A DNA stretch of 13,468 bases, from positions 1 to 13,468 of the forward strand of contig JAPDJZ010000011.1 in the NCBI GenBank assembly GCA_029258815.1, given 5' to 3'. The notes beneath the pieces were generated by a model that was not told the origin of the DNA, did no database searches, and saw nothing but the letters and a program-made list of their open reading frames with translations. Positions 1 to 8,223 of this stretch are shown piece after piece. Made by a program: the position numbers and the translations under genes. Origin of the DNA: an archaeon. Its GTDB lineage: Archaea > Thermoproteota > Nitrososphaeria_A > Caldarchaeales > Wolframiiraptoraceae. Numbering within the stretch: the stretch's first letter is position 1; the number at the start of each line of letters is the position of its first letter.

Positions 1-88
1 CCCCCCGAACTTCCGGGATCGGCCCCCCAACCTTCTCCTTTCCGGCCTATCGGCCAAACCCGTGGTCATGCCTTTGAAATCCGTCAAC

Positions 89-94
89 AGGAGG
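89..94 (+). promoter_or_regulatory. Shine-Dalgarno site of glnA
   Basis: A full AGGAGG lies five bases before the ATG at 100 and fixes the glnA start. Such a complete site with ideal spacing fits the bacterial look of the first 1.7 kb. The rest of positions 1-99 is C-rich. I see no coding region or convincing promoter in it. Confidence 0.8.
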
Positions 95-99
95 GCGAA

Positions 100-1442
100 A
101 TGCTCACCAATGAGGAGAAAGAAGTGTTGGAAAAAGCCAAGGCCGACGGCGTGAAGTTCGTCAGCCTTCAGTTCACCGATGTGGTGGGGACCATCAAGAA
201 CGTCACCATCCCCGTGTGGAGGCTGGAGGAGGCTCTGAAGTACGGCATCTGGTTCGACGGCTCCTCCATCGAGGGGTTCGCCCGCATCTGTGAGAGCGAC
301 ATGTTCCTCAAACCCGACCCCGCCACCTACTGCCTCCTCCCCTGGGAGCCAGAGGAGAGGCGCACGGCGCGCATCATCTGCGACGTCCACCGTCTCGACG
401 GGCAGCCCTTTGAGGGCGACCCCCGCTTCGTCCTCAAGCGAGCCATGGAGGCGGCGAGGAGGAAGGGTTACATTTACAACACAGGCCCCGAGATAGAGTT
501 CTTTCTCTTCAAGATGGATAGTTTACCCCAGGTGAGGCCCGTCCCCCACGATGTGGGAGGCTACTTCGACTTCTCCCCCCGCGACCTGGCCTCGGAGGTG
601 AGGGAGGAGATAGCCCTGGCCCTGGGCCAGATGGGGATAGAGGTCGAGATGGGCCACCACGAGTGCGCCCCGGGACAGCACGAAATAGACTTCCGCTACG
701 ACAATGCCCTGACGAGCGCCGATAACTGCATGACCTTCAAATACACCGTCAAAGCCGTAGCCAGGAAGCATAACCTCTATGCCACCTTCATGCCCAAGCC
801 CATCTTCGGGGTGGAGGGCTCCGGGATGCACACCCACCAGAGCCTCTTCACCCTCGAGGGGGATAACGCTTTCTTCGATCCTGAGGACAGATACGGGCTG
901 TCTAAGCTGGCCTACAACTTCATGGCCGGACAGATGGAGCACGCCAGGGCACTGGCCGCCATCGTCGCCCCCACGGTCAACTCCTACAAGCGCCTCACGC
1001 CTGGCTATGAGGCGCCGGTCTACATCTGCTGGGGGCAAATCAACCGCTCGGCGCTCATCCGCATCCCCCGCTGCTCGCCGGGGAGGAAGGACACCGCCCG
1101 GCTGGAGCTCCGCTGCCCCGATCCCAGTTGCAACCCCTACCTGGCCTTCGCCGCTATGCTCTGGGCCGGGCTGGATGGCATCGAGAGGGCCCTGACTCCG
1201 CCCTCGCCTGTGGAGCAGAACGCCTACGAGTTCGACGACCTCACGCGGCGGAAGCTGAACATCACCACCCTGCCGGGCACGCTGGAGGAGGCCCTGGATG
1301 AGCTGGAGAGGGACGAAGTGCTAAAGAAGGCGCTGGGCGAACACATCTACCGCGCCTTCGTCCGGGCCAAGAGGGCCGAGTGGGAGGAATATCGCGTCCA
1401 GGTGACCGACTGGGAGCTGAGACGCTATCTGGAGGTGCTCTG

Positions 1443-1443
<1 letters not shown>
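100..1443 (+). CDS. glnA: Type I glutamine synthetase
   Basis: Makes glutamine from glutamate, ammonia and ATP in the cytoplasm. The 447-residue protein has the complete GSI layout: DGSSIEGF at 53-60, metal ligands in GPEIEFF near 129-135 and GHHECAPGQHEI at 185-196, the ATP/glutamate loop GSGMHTHQSL at 240-249, NSYKRLTPGYEAP at 294-306, and the Arg cluster at 316-339. The length is that of the short GSI-alpha form. The adenylylation-site Tyr of GSI-beta enzymes is absent; the equivalent C-terminal stretch reads NITTLPGTLEEAL. Control by AMP addition is therefore unlikely, and feedback control is more probable by analogy with the family. The start is set by AGGAGG. The stop TGA overlaps the ATG of glmS by one base, so the two genes are very likely co-translated. 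Codon use (many CGC, CTG and ATC, no CTAG) is bacterial and unlike the genes after about 1,700. From memory the sequence resembles Chloroflexota-type enzymes, but that is only an impression. Confidence 0.96.
1431..1437 (+). promoter_or_regulatory. Shine-Dalgarno site of glmS inside glnA
   Basis: GGAGGTG lies within the last codons of glnA, five bases before the ATG at 1443. Together with the TGATG stop/start overlap it supports translational coupling and selects the start that leaves Cys at position 2. Confidence 0.7.
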
Positions 1444-3260
<1,817 letters not shown>

Positions 3261-3274
3261 GGAAAGGTTATAAT
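3261..3274 (+). promoter_or_regulatory. Candidate archaeal promoter (BRE and TATA box) of flpA
   Basis: The 46-bp gap after glmS contains GGAAAGG followed by TTATAAT at 3268-3274, a purine-rich BRE-like element joined to a box A. Its centre is about 36 bases before the flpA ATG at 3307, which would give a transcript with a leader of roughly ten bases. This was judged by eye against the known archaeal promoter layout. Confidence 0.5.
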
Positions 3275-3306
3275 CGCTCGGATGGGGGCTTTTAGCTGGG
3301 AGAGGG

Positions 3307-3996
3307 ATGGTAGAAGTCGTCCCCCACGAGAGGTTCGAGAACGTCTACTGGATAAGGGATGAGGGCGAGAAGATCCTAGCCACTAGGAGCCTAGCCCCGG
3401 GCGTGCAGGTTTACGGGGAGAAGCTTTACCGCATGGGATCCGAGGAGTATCGAAGCTGGATACCATACAGGAGCAAGCTCGCGGCGGCAATAATGAAGAA
3501 TCTGAAGAACATGTATATCAAGCCCGGCTGCAGGGTTCTCTACCTCGGAACCGCCACCGGAACGACCTCCAGCCACGTCTCGGACATAATCGGGGAGAAG
3601 GGGGTACTTTACGGAGTCGAGTTCGCCGCCAGGGTCATGATCCAGTTCAAGCAGAACGTCTCCGACAAGAGGCCGAACATAATCCCGATCTTCGCCGACG
3701 CCCGGAAGCCCGGAACCTACTCCTCGATAGTCGGGGAGGTCGACGTCATCTACTGCGATGTAGCTCAGCCCGAGCAGGCCAAGCTATTCTCGGATAACGC
3801 TAGGCTCATGCTAAAGAGCGGGGGCCACGGATTCCTAGCCGTAAAGGCTAGGAGCATAGATAGCGTTCAGGAGCCCGAAGTAGTTTACCGGAGGGAGGTG
3901 GAGATTTTAGAAAAGAATGGGCTTAAACCCGTAGAGGTTTTATCGCTTGAGCCATATGAGCGGGATCACGTAATGGTCGTGCTGGAGTATGTTTAG
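3307..3996 (+). CDS. flpA: Fibrillarin, archaeal rRNA/tRNA 2'-O-methyltransferase
   Basis: This is the catalytic subunit of the C/D box RNP, which 2'-O-methylates rRNA and tRNA at guide-RNA-chosen sites using S-adenosylmethionine. The 229-residue protein has the short archaeal form without the eukaryotic glycine/arginine-rich N-terminus. Visible features are WIPYRSKLAAAI at 51-62, SAM motif I VLYLGTATGTTSSHVSD at 77-93, the acidic end of strand 2 (YGVEFA, 102-107), DVIYCDVAQPEQA at 146-158, and KARSID at 180-185. Asp151, Lys180 and His221 probably form the catalytic group of the family. The gene is convergent with the GltD-like gene, with two bases between the stops. In many archaea flpA is next to the Nop5 scaffold gene; no such partner is in this window, and glmS lies upstream instead. 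This gene is one of the clearest signs that this part of the window is archaeal. Confidence 0.96.
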   Translation: MVEVVPHERFENVYWIRDEGEKILATRSLAPGVQVYGEKLYRMGSEEYRSWIPYRSKLAAAIMKNLKNMYIKPGCRVLYLGTATGTTSSHVSDIIGEKGVLYGVEFAARVMIQFKQNVSDKRPNIIPIFADARKPGTYSSIVGEVDVIYCDVAQPEQAKLFSDNARLMLKSGGHGFLAVKARSIDSVQEPEVVYRREVEILEKNGLKPVEVLSLEPYERDHVMVVLEYV

Positions 3997-3998
3997 CT

Positions 3999-5591
3999 TT
4001 AGGGCCGGGAAGACCTTAGATACCTATCGATCTGAGCAGCAGCTCTTATCCCGTCCGCCGTAGCTCTGGCGTAGTCGGATGGCCCCCGAACCACGTCTCC
4101 CCCCGCGAAGAACCCCCTCCTGCTCGTGGCCATCCTAGAATCGACCTTGATCCCGCCGTTATCCGCGAGCTCGATCCCGTCCGCAGGCTTGATCCAGCCC
4201 GTCTCCGGAAGCTCCCCGATCGCGAAGATCGCGTAGTCCGCCTCAACCTCGAACTCCGATCCCTCGATTGGAATCGGGATCCTCCTACCGTCCGGCCCCG
4301 GCTCCCCGAGCCTCATCCTCACGCACCTCATCCTCCTAAGCCTCCCCGATTCTCCTATGAGCTCGATCGGCTGGGCGAGATACTCCATCCTTACGCCCTC
4401 CTCCAGAGCCTGCTCGATCTCGTCGGCTGAGGCGGGCATCTCGACCCTGCTCCTCCTATACATTATGCCTACGAAGCTAGCTCCTAGTCTAAGAGCCGTT
4501 CTAGCGGCGTCTACCGCTACGTTCCCCCCGCCGATAACCCATACGACGCCCTCCATCCCGCTCCTCGCCCCGAGCTTCACCTCCTCCAAGAATGATAGCG
4601 CGCTTTCAACGCCCTCTAGATCCGATCCCGGGATCCTAGGCTTCCTCGGAACGCCGGCCCCCGTGGCCACGAAGACGGCGTCGTATCCCTGCTCGACCAG
4701 ATCATCGAGGCCCAGATCCACTCCTATCCTCGTCCCCAATCGAGCCTCCACCCCCAGCCTCTTCACGAGACCTGCCTCCCTCTCCACGATCCCCGACGGA
4801 AGCCTGAACTCGGGAATACTCCTGATGAGTTCTCCGCCGAGCCTGCCCTCGGCCTCGAATATCGTTACATCGTGGCCCATGATCCTAAGCCTGTAGGCGG
4901 CGGTTAGCCCCGCCGGCCCCGACCCTATCACGGCCACCCTGAAGCCCGTCGACCTCCCCACCTTCGGCAGGTTCTCCTCCTTCGTATACTCGTCGGCGAT
5001 CGCTCTCTTCACAGCCCTGATCCTAACGGGCTTGCCGCTAAGCTTCCCGAGGGTGCACGCCTTCTCGCAGTAGGAGAAGCATATCCTCCCGCAGATCCCC
5101 AGGGTGGGCACTATGCTTAGCCCGAGCCTCGCCGCCTGATCAAACCTCCTCCGAGCCACTAGGGATAGGTATGCCGGAACCGGGAAGTTCAGCGGGCAGG
5201 CCATAACGCATCTCGGCGTCCTGCACCCGAGGCAGCGGGAAGCCTCGGCCACCGCGCTCTCGAGATCGACCCCGCGGATCACCTCCTCGAAGCTGTTAAC
5301 GCGCTTAGCTAATGGAAGCTTTCTCTCGACTATCTTCTCCTCGAGGACGTCGGGGAGGCTTGAGCCCGCCTCCCTTAAGGCCTTCATGAGGGCTAGGTAG
5401 AGCTTTCTAGCCTGCTCGGGGCTAAGCCTCTCCACGGCGAGGTCCGCTAGGATCATGAACTCCTTCTTCGAGAGGTCCTTCAGCCTTAGGCTGGGGGGAA
5501 GCTTCGACTCGACGAGCAGCTCTCTAAAGGATCTCGAGAGGGCGGGATCCTCGGGCTCAAGCGCCTCGGAGAATTCTCGAAGCGTCGTCAT
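3999..5591 (-). CDS. GltD/NfnB-like Fe-S flavoprotein with extra N-terminal region
   Basis: An NAD(P)H-dependent FAD and iron-sulfur oxidoreductase of the glutamate synthase small-subunit family. Such subunits pass electrons from NADPH to a partner, for example GltB, NfnA or a sulfur-reducing partner. In the 530-residue protein, residues 1 to about 88 are an added helix-prone region I cannot assign. SFEEVIRG at 100-107 starts the usual family sequence. Two Cys groups follow: C120-X2-C123-X4-C128-X3-C132 and C167-X3-C171-X3-C175-X3-C179. FAD is bound at VIGSGPAGLT (221-230) and NAD(P) at IGGGNVAVDAART (353-365). The C-terminal FAD loop is FFAGGDVVRGP (494-504). The catalytic large subunit GltB is not nearby, so a role in glutamate synthesis is not supported by context. 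The lineage next to glnA may be misleading, since glnA lies beyond the suspected junction. The gene is divergent from rpl22 and convergent with flpA. I am confident of the family but not of the electron acceptor. Confidence 0.88.
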   Translation of the reverse strand: MTTLREFSEALEPEDPALSRSFRELLVESKLPPSLRLKDLSKKEFMILADLAVERLSPEQARKLYLALMKALREAGSSLPDVLEEKIVERKLPLAKRVNSFEEVIRGVDLESAVAEASRCLGCRTPRCVMACPLNFPVPAYLSLVARRRFDQAARLGLSIVPTLGICGRICFSYCEKACTLGKLSGKPVRIRAVKRAIADEYTKEENLPKVGRSTGFRVAVIGSGPAGLTAAYRLRIMGHDVTIFEAEGRLGGELIRSIPEFRLPSGIVEREAGLVKRLGVEARLGTRIGVDLGLDDLVEQGYDAVFVATGAGVPRKPRIPGSDLEGVESALSFLEEVKLGARSGMEGVVWVIGGGNVAVDAARTALRLGASFVGIMYRRSRVEMPASADEIEQALEEGVRMEYLAQPIELIGESGRLRRMRCVRMRLGEPGPDGRRIPIPIEGSEFEVEADYAIFAIGELPETGWIKPADGIELADNGGIKVDSRMATSRRGFFAGGDVVRGPSDYARATADGIRAAAQIDRYLRSSRP

Positions 5592-5601
5592 TCCGAATAC
5601 T

Positions 5602-5614
5602 CCATAGGCTATGG
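5602..5614. promoter_or_regulatory. Small palindrome upstream of the GltD-like gene
   Basis: CCATAG-G-CTATGG, with 6-bp perfect arms and a 1-bp centre, lies 11-23 bases before the minus-strand ATG at 5591. It could be an operator or a leader hairpin. A match of this size can arise by chance, so this is a weak call. Confidence 0.25.
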
Positions 5615-5648
5615 GCTTATCAAGGTTACCGGCGCCCCCTCCGAGGTC

Positions 5649-5662
5649 TTAAAGAATAAATA
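5649..5662. promoter_or_regulatory. Candidate TATA region between the GltD-like gene and rpl22
   Basis: TTAAAGAATAAATA is the only A/T-rich block in the 125-bp divergent gap. Read on plus, AATAAATA (5655-5662) would place transcription start near 5686, about 30 bases before the rpl22 ATG at 5717. That puts the upstream TTG at 5681 outside the transcript. Read on minus, it could also serve the GltD-like gene with a leader of about 35-40 bases. Confidence 0.45.
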
Positions 5663-5716
5663 GCGGCCGGCTCCCCGGGATTGAGGAGCCCGGTAAAGAG
5701 GTTGGGTGCGAAGCCG

Positions 5717-6175
5717 ATGCCCCACTGGGAGTATTCGGTGAAGGAGCTTGATGAGGCGAGGACCGTCAAGGCCAGCCTTAGGGAGATCGACGTCTCCCCG
5801 AAGTGGTCTAGGGAGGTCTGCAGGGCGATCGTGGGGTTGACCATACCCGAGGCTAGGAGGCTTATGGAGGACGTCGCGGCCATGAGGCGGATGATCCCGT
5901 ATCGGAGGTATAAGAAGAAGCGGGCTCACCACGCTCAGACGAGGGGGCCGGGCGGGTACCCGGTTAAGGTCGCGAGGCACATGATCAAGCTTCTCGATAG
6001 CCTGGAGGCGAACGCCGAGTTCAAGGGATTCGACCCGGATGAGGTCGTCATCGTCCACGCGGCGGCTCATAAGGCTAGGAGGATTAGGAAGTTTATGCCT
6101 AGGGCGTTTGGGAGAGCCGACCCCTATGACAAGCAGCTCGTCCACATCGAGGTCGCTGGAGAGGTGAGGGGATAG
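5717..6175 (+). CDS. rpl22: Large ribosomal subunit protein L22, archaeal type
   Basis: An rRNA-binding protein whose extended loop lines the ribosomal exit tunnel. From the ATG at 5717 the protein is 152 residues, the usual archaeal length, and begins MPHWEYSV. The frame stays open to a TTG at 5681, which would add 12 residues. I prefer 5717 for three reasons: the length, the likely TATA box at 5655-5662, and a GAGGTT at 5698-5703. Family features are the N-terminal ARTVKASLREIDVSPKWSRE, the basic loop YRRYKKKRAHHAQTRG with GGYPVKVARHM, and the C-terminal VIVHAAAHKARRI and PRAFGRADPY, all archaeal/eukaryotic (L17-like) in style. It is the first gene of a compact rpl22-rps3-rpl29 unit. The S19 and L2 genes that usually stand before it are missing here, because the upstream neighbour is the divergent GltD-like gene. 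Confidence 0.93.
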   Translation: MPHWEYSVKELDEARTVKASLREIDVSPKWSREVCRAIVGLTIPEARRLMEDVAAMRRMIPYRRYKKKRAHHAQTRGPGGYPVKVARHMIKLLDSLEANAEFKGFDPDEVVIVHAAAHKARRIRKFMPRAFGRADPYDKQLVHIEVAGEVRG

Positions 6176-6176
6176 G

Positions 6177-6830
6177 ATGTCGGCGGTCAGGAACATTCTA
6201 ATGGGCAAGCTCAAGAAGGCCGAGATCTACGAGTATCTCGCCGAGAAGCTCAGGGACGCGGGGTTCGGCGGGGTCGATATAGCCTTCACCCCCATGGGGA
6301 CTAGGGTTACGATCTACGCCATGAGACCCGGCAGGGTTATAGGATCTAGAGGCAGAACCATTAGGGAGATCTCCGAGGAGCTCGAGAAGAGGTTCGGGGT
6401 CGAGAGCCCGAACGTAACCGTGGCCGAGATAGAGGTTCCCGAGCTGAATCCACAGGTCATGGCTTATAGGATCGCGCAGGCGCTTCAGCGGGGGGTTAGG
6501 CATAGGAGGGTCGCCTTCTGGGCTTTGAGGAGGATAATGGACGCCGGGGCTAGGGGATGCGAGATAGAGATTAGCGGGAAGCTTACCTCCGCTAGGCATA
6601 GAACCGAGAAGTTCGCGGCCGGGATTATGCCGAAGTCCGGGGACCCGGCCCTGAAATACGTTAAGGTCGGCAAGGCCTCGGTCCTCCTGAAGCCCGGAGT
6701 TTACGGGGTTAAGGTTAAGATATTCCCGCCCGACGCTCCGATGCCCGAGGAGATAGGTGTAGCCGAGCCCGGGAGGCCCGAGGAGGCGGGGGAGGTGGCC
6801 GAGAGTGGTGAGGGAAGTGAGGGAGCTTAG
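6177..6830 (+). CDS. rps3: Small ribosomal subunit protein S3, archaeal type
   Basis: A 30S head protein near the mRNA entry channel. The 217-residue protein has an N-terminal type II KH domain with the GXXG loop in GRVIGSRGRTI (52-62). The C-terminal S3 domain follows, with ALQRGVRHRRVAFWALRRIM (102-121) and SGKLTSARHRTEKF (133-146). PPDAPMPEEIG (184-194) then leads into an acidic, glycine-rich tail of about 25 residues typical of archaeal S3. The ATG is one base after the rpl22 stop, and GAGGTG at 6161-6166 serves as ribosome binding site at about ten bases. The 3' end overlaps rpl29 by 26 bases. Confidence 0.95.
   Translation: MSAVRNILMGKLKKAEIYEYLAEKLRDAGFGGVDIAFTPMGTRVTIYAMRPGRVIGSRGRTIREISEELEKRFGVESPNVTVAEIEVPELNPQVMAYRIAQALQRGVRHRRVAFWALRRIMDAGARGCEIEISGKLTSARHRTEKFAAGIMPKSGDPALKYVKVGKASVLLKPGVYGVKVKIFPPDAPMPEEIGVAEPGRPEEAGEVAESGEGSEGA
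6791..6797 (+). promoter_or_regulatory. Shine-Dalgarno site of rpl29 within rps3
   Basis: GGAGGTG lies seven bases before the GTG at 6805, inside the codons for the acidic tail of S3. It supports the GTG at 6805 as the rpl29 start despite the 26-base overlap. Confidence 0.65.
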
Positions 6831-7008
6831 GGAGAAGAGCACGGAGGAGCTGATAGGAGAGCTCGATAGGCTTAGAGCCGAGCTGATCCTGCTTAGGAGC
6901 AGAAGCGTCGCCGGCGGAGGCTTGGAGAAGACGGCTCAGATAAGGAACATGAGGCGCAGGATCGCGAGGATCCTAACCATCCTCCGGGAGCGTGGGGTAA
7001 AGCCCTAA
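6805..7008 (+). CDS. rpl29: Large ribosomal subunit protein L29
   Basis: A small two-helix protein at the exit-tunnel rim, in the docking area for targeting factors. The 67-residue product begins MVREVRELREKSTEELIGEL and has the central LRAELILLR segment, a short glycine loop (SVAGGGLEKTAQI) and the second basic helix RNMRRRIARILTILRERG, as in the family. Start is GTG with a strong ribosome binding site inside rps3. A second GTG follows at 6808, so the exact start could shift by one codon. The stop is two bases from the stop of the convergent Lrp-type gene. In most archaeal operons SUI1 and/or Rnp1 and S17 follow at once; here the order breaks off. Confidence 0.93.
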   Translation: MVREVRELREKSTEELIGELDRLRAELILLRSRSVAGGGLEKTAQIRNMRRRIARILTILRERGVKP

Positions 7009-7010
7009 CA

Positions 7011-7433
7011 TCACTTAAGCCTTTGGAGGACTATCGCTGGGCAGGCTCGAATCAGCCCCGGCAGGCTCTCAAGTTCCTTAATGAATTTGTTGAGCTCGTC
7101 TAAGCTTCTAAACCAGCACTCGGCTAGGATGTTGTGGTCTCCGCTCGTCGAGTAGAGCTTGACGACCTCATCCCTCCCGCGGAGGATATCCAGCATTCTC
7201 ATATAGCTCTCCGGAGCGATATCCAAGCCTAGGAAGCATACGATCTCGTAGCCGAGCCTCTTGGGATCCACGTCGATCGTGTATCCGCGGATAACCCCCT
7301 CCTCCTCGAGCCTTCTAACCCTCTTCCGAATCGCCGCCTCGGTAACACCCAGAAGCCTCGCCAGCTCGACGTAGGACCTTCTCGAGTTCTCCATTAGGAG
7401 CTTCACGAGCCCCGAGTTCGAGATTCGAACCAT
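7011..7433 (-). CDS. Lrp/AsnC family transcriptional regulator
   Basis: A DNA-binding regulator that probably senses an amino acid or other small ligand and acts as dimers or octamers. The 140-residue protein has an N-terminal helix-turn-helix (about 5-50) with recognition helix TEAAIRKRVRRLEEEG (31-46) followed by VIRGYTIDVD. A RAM ligand/oligomerisation domain follows (about 62-137) with the characteristic STSGDHNILAE turn (95-105). The ATG at 7433 gives a full-length protein. The gene is divergent from the peroxiredoxin across 53 bp that hold a perfect inverted repeat, so autoregulation and control of the peroxiredoxin are reasonable inferences. It is convergent with rpl29, with two bases between the stops. 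The ligand cannot be told from the sequence. Confidence 0.93.
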   Translation of the reverse strand: MVRISNSGLVKLLMENSRRSYVELARLLGVTEAAIRKRVRRLEEEGVIRGYTIDVDPKRLGYEIVCFLGLDIAPESYMRMLDILRGRDEVVKLYSTSGDHNILAECWFRSLDELNKFIKELESLPGLIRACPAIVLQRLK

Positions 7434-7442
7434 ATGTTTTTG

Positions 7443-7459
7443 TTATTCGACTAGAATAA
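7443..7459. promoter_or_regulatory. Inverted repeat, candidate operator of the Lrp-type regulator
   Basis: TTATTC-GACTA-GAATAA has perfect 6-bp arms around a 5-bp spacer, with a total length (17 bp) and A/T-rich arms in the range known for archaeal Lrp-family sites. It lies in the middle of the divergent lrp/prx gap. It overlaps the A/T block 7454-7466 that could supply the TATA boxes, so binding would be expected to block transcription. The link to this regulator is inferred from position only. Confidence 0.5.
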
Positions 7460-7486
7460 TAATATTGCGGAAGTGGGGTGGACGAT

Positions 7487-7861
7487 ATGGAGCAGGGCAG
7501 GATACCTCTATTGGGGGAGAAGCTTCCGACGTTCGAAGCTCAGACGACCCACGGAAAGAAGAAGATTCCAGACGATTACCGCGGAAAGTGGCTCGTCTTG
7601 TTCTCGCATCCAGCTGACTTCACGCCCGTATGCACGACCGAGTTCGTGGCCTTCCAGAAGAGGTATCAGGAGTTCAGGAAGCTCAACTGCGAGCTCCTCG
7701 GCCTAAGCATAGATCAGGTCTTCAGCCATATCAAGTGGGTCGAGTGGATTAGGGAGAAGCTCGGGGTCGAGATAGAGTTCCCGATAATCGCCGACGATCA
7801 GGGTAAGATAGCTCAGCTGCTCGGGATGATCCACCCGGGGAAGGGGGGCGAATACGGTTAG
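7487..7861 (+). CDS. Peroxiredoxin, N-terminal part before a frameshift
   Basis: First half of a thiol peroxidase of the archaeal Prx6-like group, which reduces hydrogen peroxide and alkyl hydroperoxides. Residues 1-124 contain HPADFTPVCTTEF (41-53) with the peroxidatic Cys49 and its Thr46, then the domain up to LGMIHPGKG. The frame then ends at TAG 7859-7861. The family sequence resumes in another frame: deleting one G from the six-G run at 7843-7848 gives PGKGANTVRAVFVIDP and a continuous 216-residue protein ending at 8138, the normal family length. The break is thus a 1-base insertion in a homopolymer, either a sequencing/assembly error or a true mutation. I prefer ATG 7487, which follows GGGGTGG by five bases; GTG 7478 in the same frame would add three residues. 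The divergent neighbour is an Lrp-type regulator. Confidence 0.85.
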   Translation: MEQGRIPLLGEKLPTFEAQTTHGKKKIPDDYRGKWLVLFSHPADFTPVCTTEFVAFQKRYQEFRKLNCELLGLSIDQVFSHIKWVEWIREKLGVEIEFPIIADDQGKIAQLLGMIHPGKGGEYG

Positions 7862-8138
7862 AGCAGTCTTCGTCATAGATCCGAGCGGCGTGGTTCGGAC
7901 GATCCTCTACTACCCGCAGGAGCTTGGGAGAAACATGGACGAGATTCTAAGGATCGTGAAAGCTCTCCAGATCTCGGACTCCGAGGGGGTCGCGATGCCC
8001 GCGAACTGGCCGAACAACGAGCTCATAGGGGACAAGGTGATAATACCTCCGGCGAGCGACATCAAGACCGCCGAGAAGAGGCTTAAGGAATACGAGTGCT
8101 ACGACTGGTGGTTCTGCTACAGGCAGCTGAAGAAGTAA
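7862..8138 (+). CDS. Peroxiredoxin, C-terminal part after a frameshift
   Basis: This is the second half of the same peroxiredoxin gene, in the frame that becomes continuous if one G is removed near 7843-7848. The frame carries the family's VRAVFVIDPSGVVR, then YYPQELGRNMDEILRIVKAL, MPANWPNNELIGDKVIIPP, and a C-terminal arm ending ECYDWWFCYRQLKK. Cys204 and Cys210 of the restored protein match the C-terminal Cys pair of hyperthermophilic archaeal thioredoxin peroxidases such as that of Aeropyrum pernix. All three functional cysteines are therefore retained. Such conservation after the break argues for a recent mutation or an error, not an old pseudogene. As written it has no good start of its own; GTG 7890 is the first possible one. 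Confidence 0.85.
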
Positions 8139-8191
8139 GGTCGGCTCGATACCACATCCGAACCACGTATCCCTAAAACCTATTACCCCCA

Positions 8192-8205
8192 TTTCTTCTT
8201 CTTTT
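8192..8205 (+). terminator. T-rich tract after the peroxiredoxin gene
   Basis: TTTCTTCTTCTTTT lies 54 bases after the peroxiredoxin stop. Archaeal RNA polymerase commonly stops at oligo-T runs without a stem. The tract also lies just before the next gene's start at 8224, so it may be leader sequence instead. The 85-bp gap holds nothing else I can name. Confidence 0.25.
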
Positions 8206-8223
8206 CGCGAGGATTCGCAGGTT

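Noticed and set aside
43..55. GGCC-TATC-GGCC stem before glnA
   Set aside because: Four-base self-complementary arms in C/G-rich sequence are expected by chance, and no attenuator or riboswitch pattern surrounds it.
523..1038. 171-residue open frame on minus inside glnA
   Set aside because: It is a mirror frame of a fully supported glutamine synthetase gene, has no family motifs, and arises from high third-position G/C.
1380..1442. Longer GlmS start upstream of 1443
   Set aside because: GlmS needs Cys as residue 2 to be the N-terminal nucleophile, and the ATG at 1443 with GGAGGTG just ahead provides exactly that.
4357..4896. 179-residue open frame on plus inside the GltD-like gene
   Set aside because: It overlaps the FAD/NAD(P)-binding core of the minus-strand gene, is rich in Ser, Pro and Thr with no recognisable motif, and has no promoter or ribosome binding site.
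5681..5716. TTG at 5681 as start of rpl22
   Set aside because: It lies at or before the expected transcription start from the TATA box 5655-5662 and adds 12 residues not typical of archaeal L22; ATG 5717 gives the normal length.
8139..8223. Possible small RNA in the gap before fprA
   Set aside because: No C/D box pair, stable hairpin or tRNA-like element is visible; only a T-rich tract stands out.
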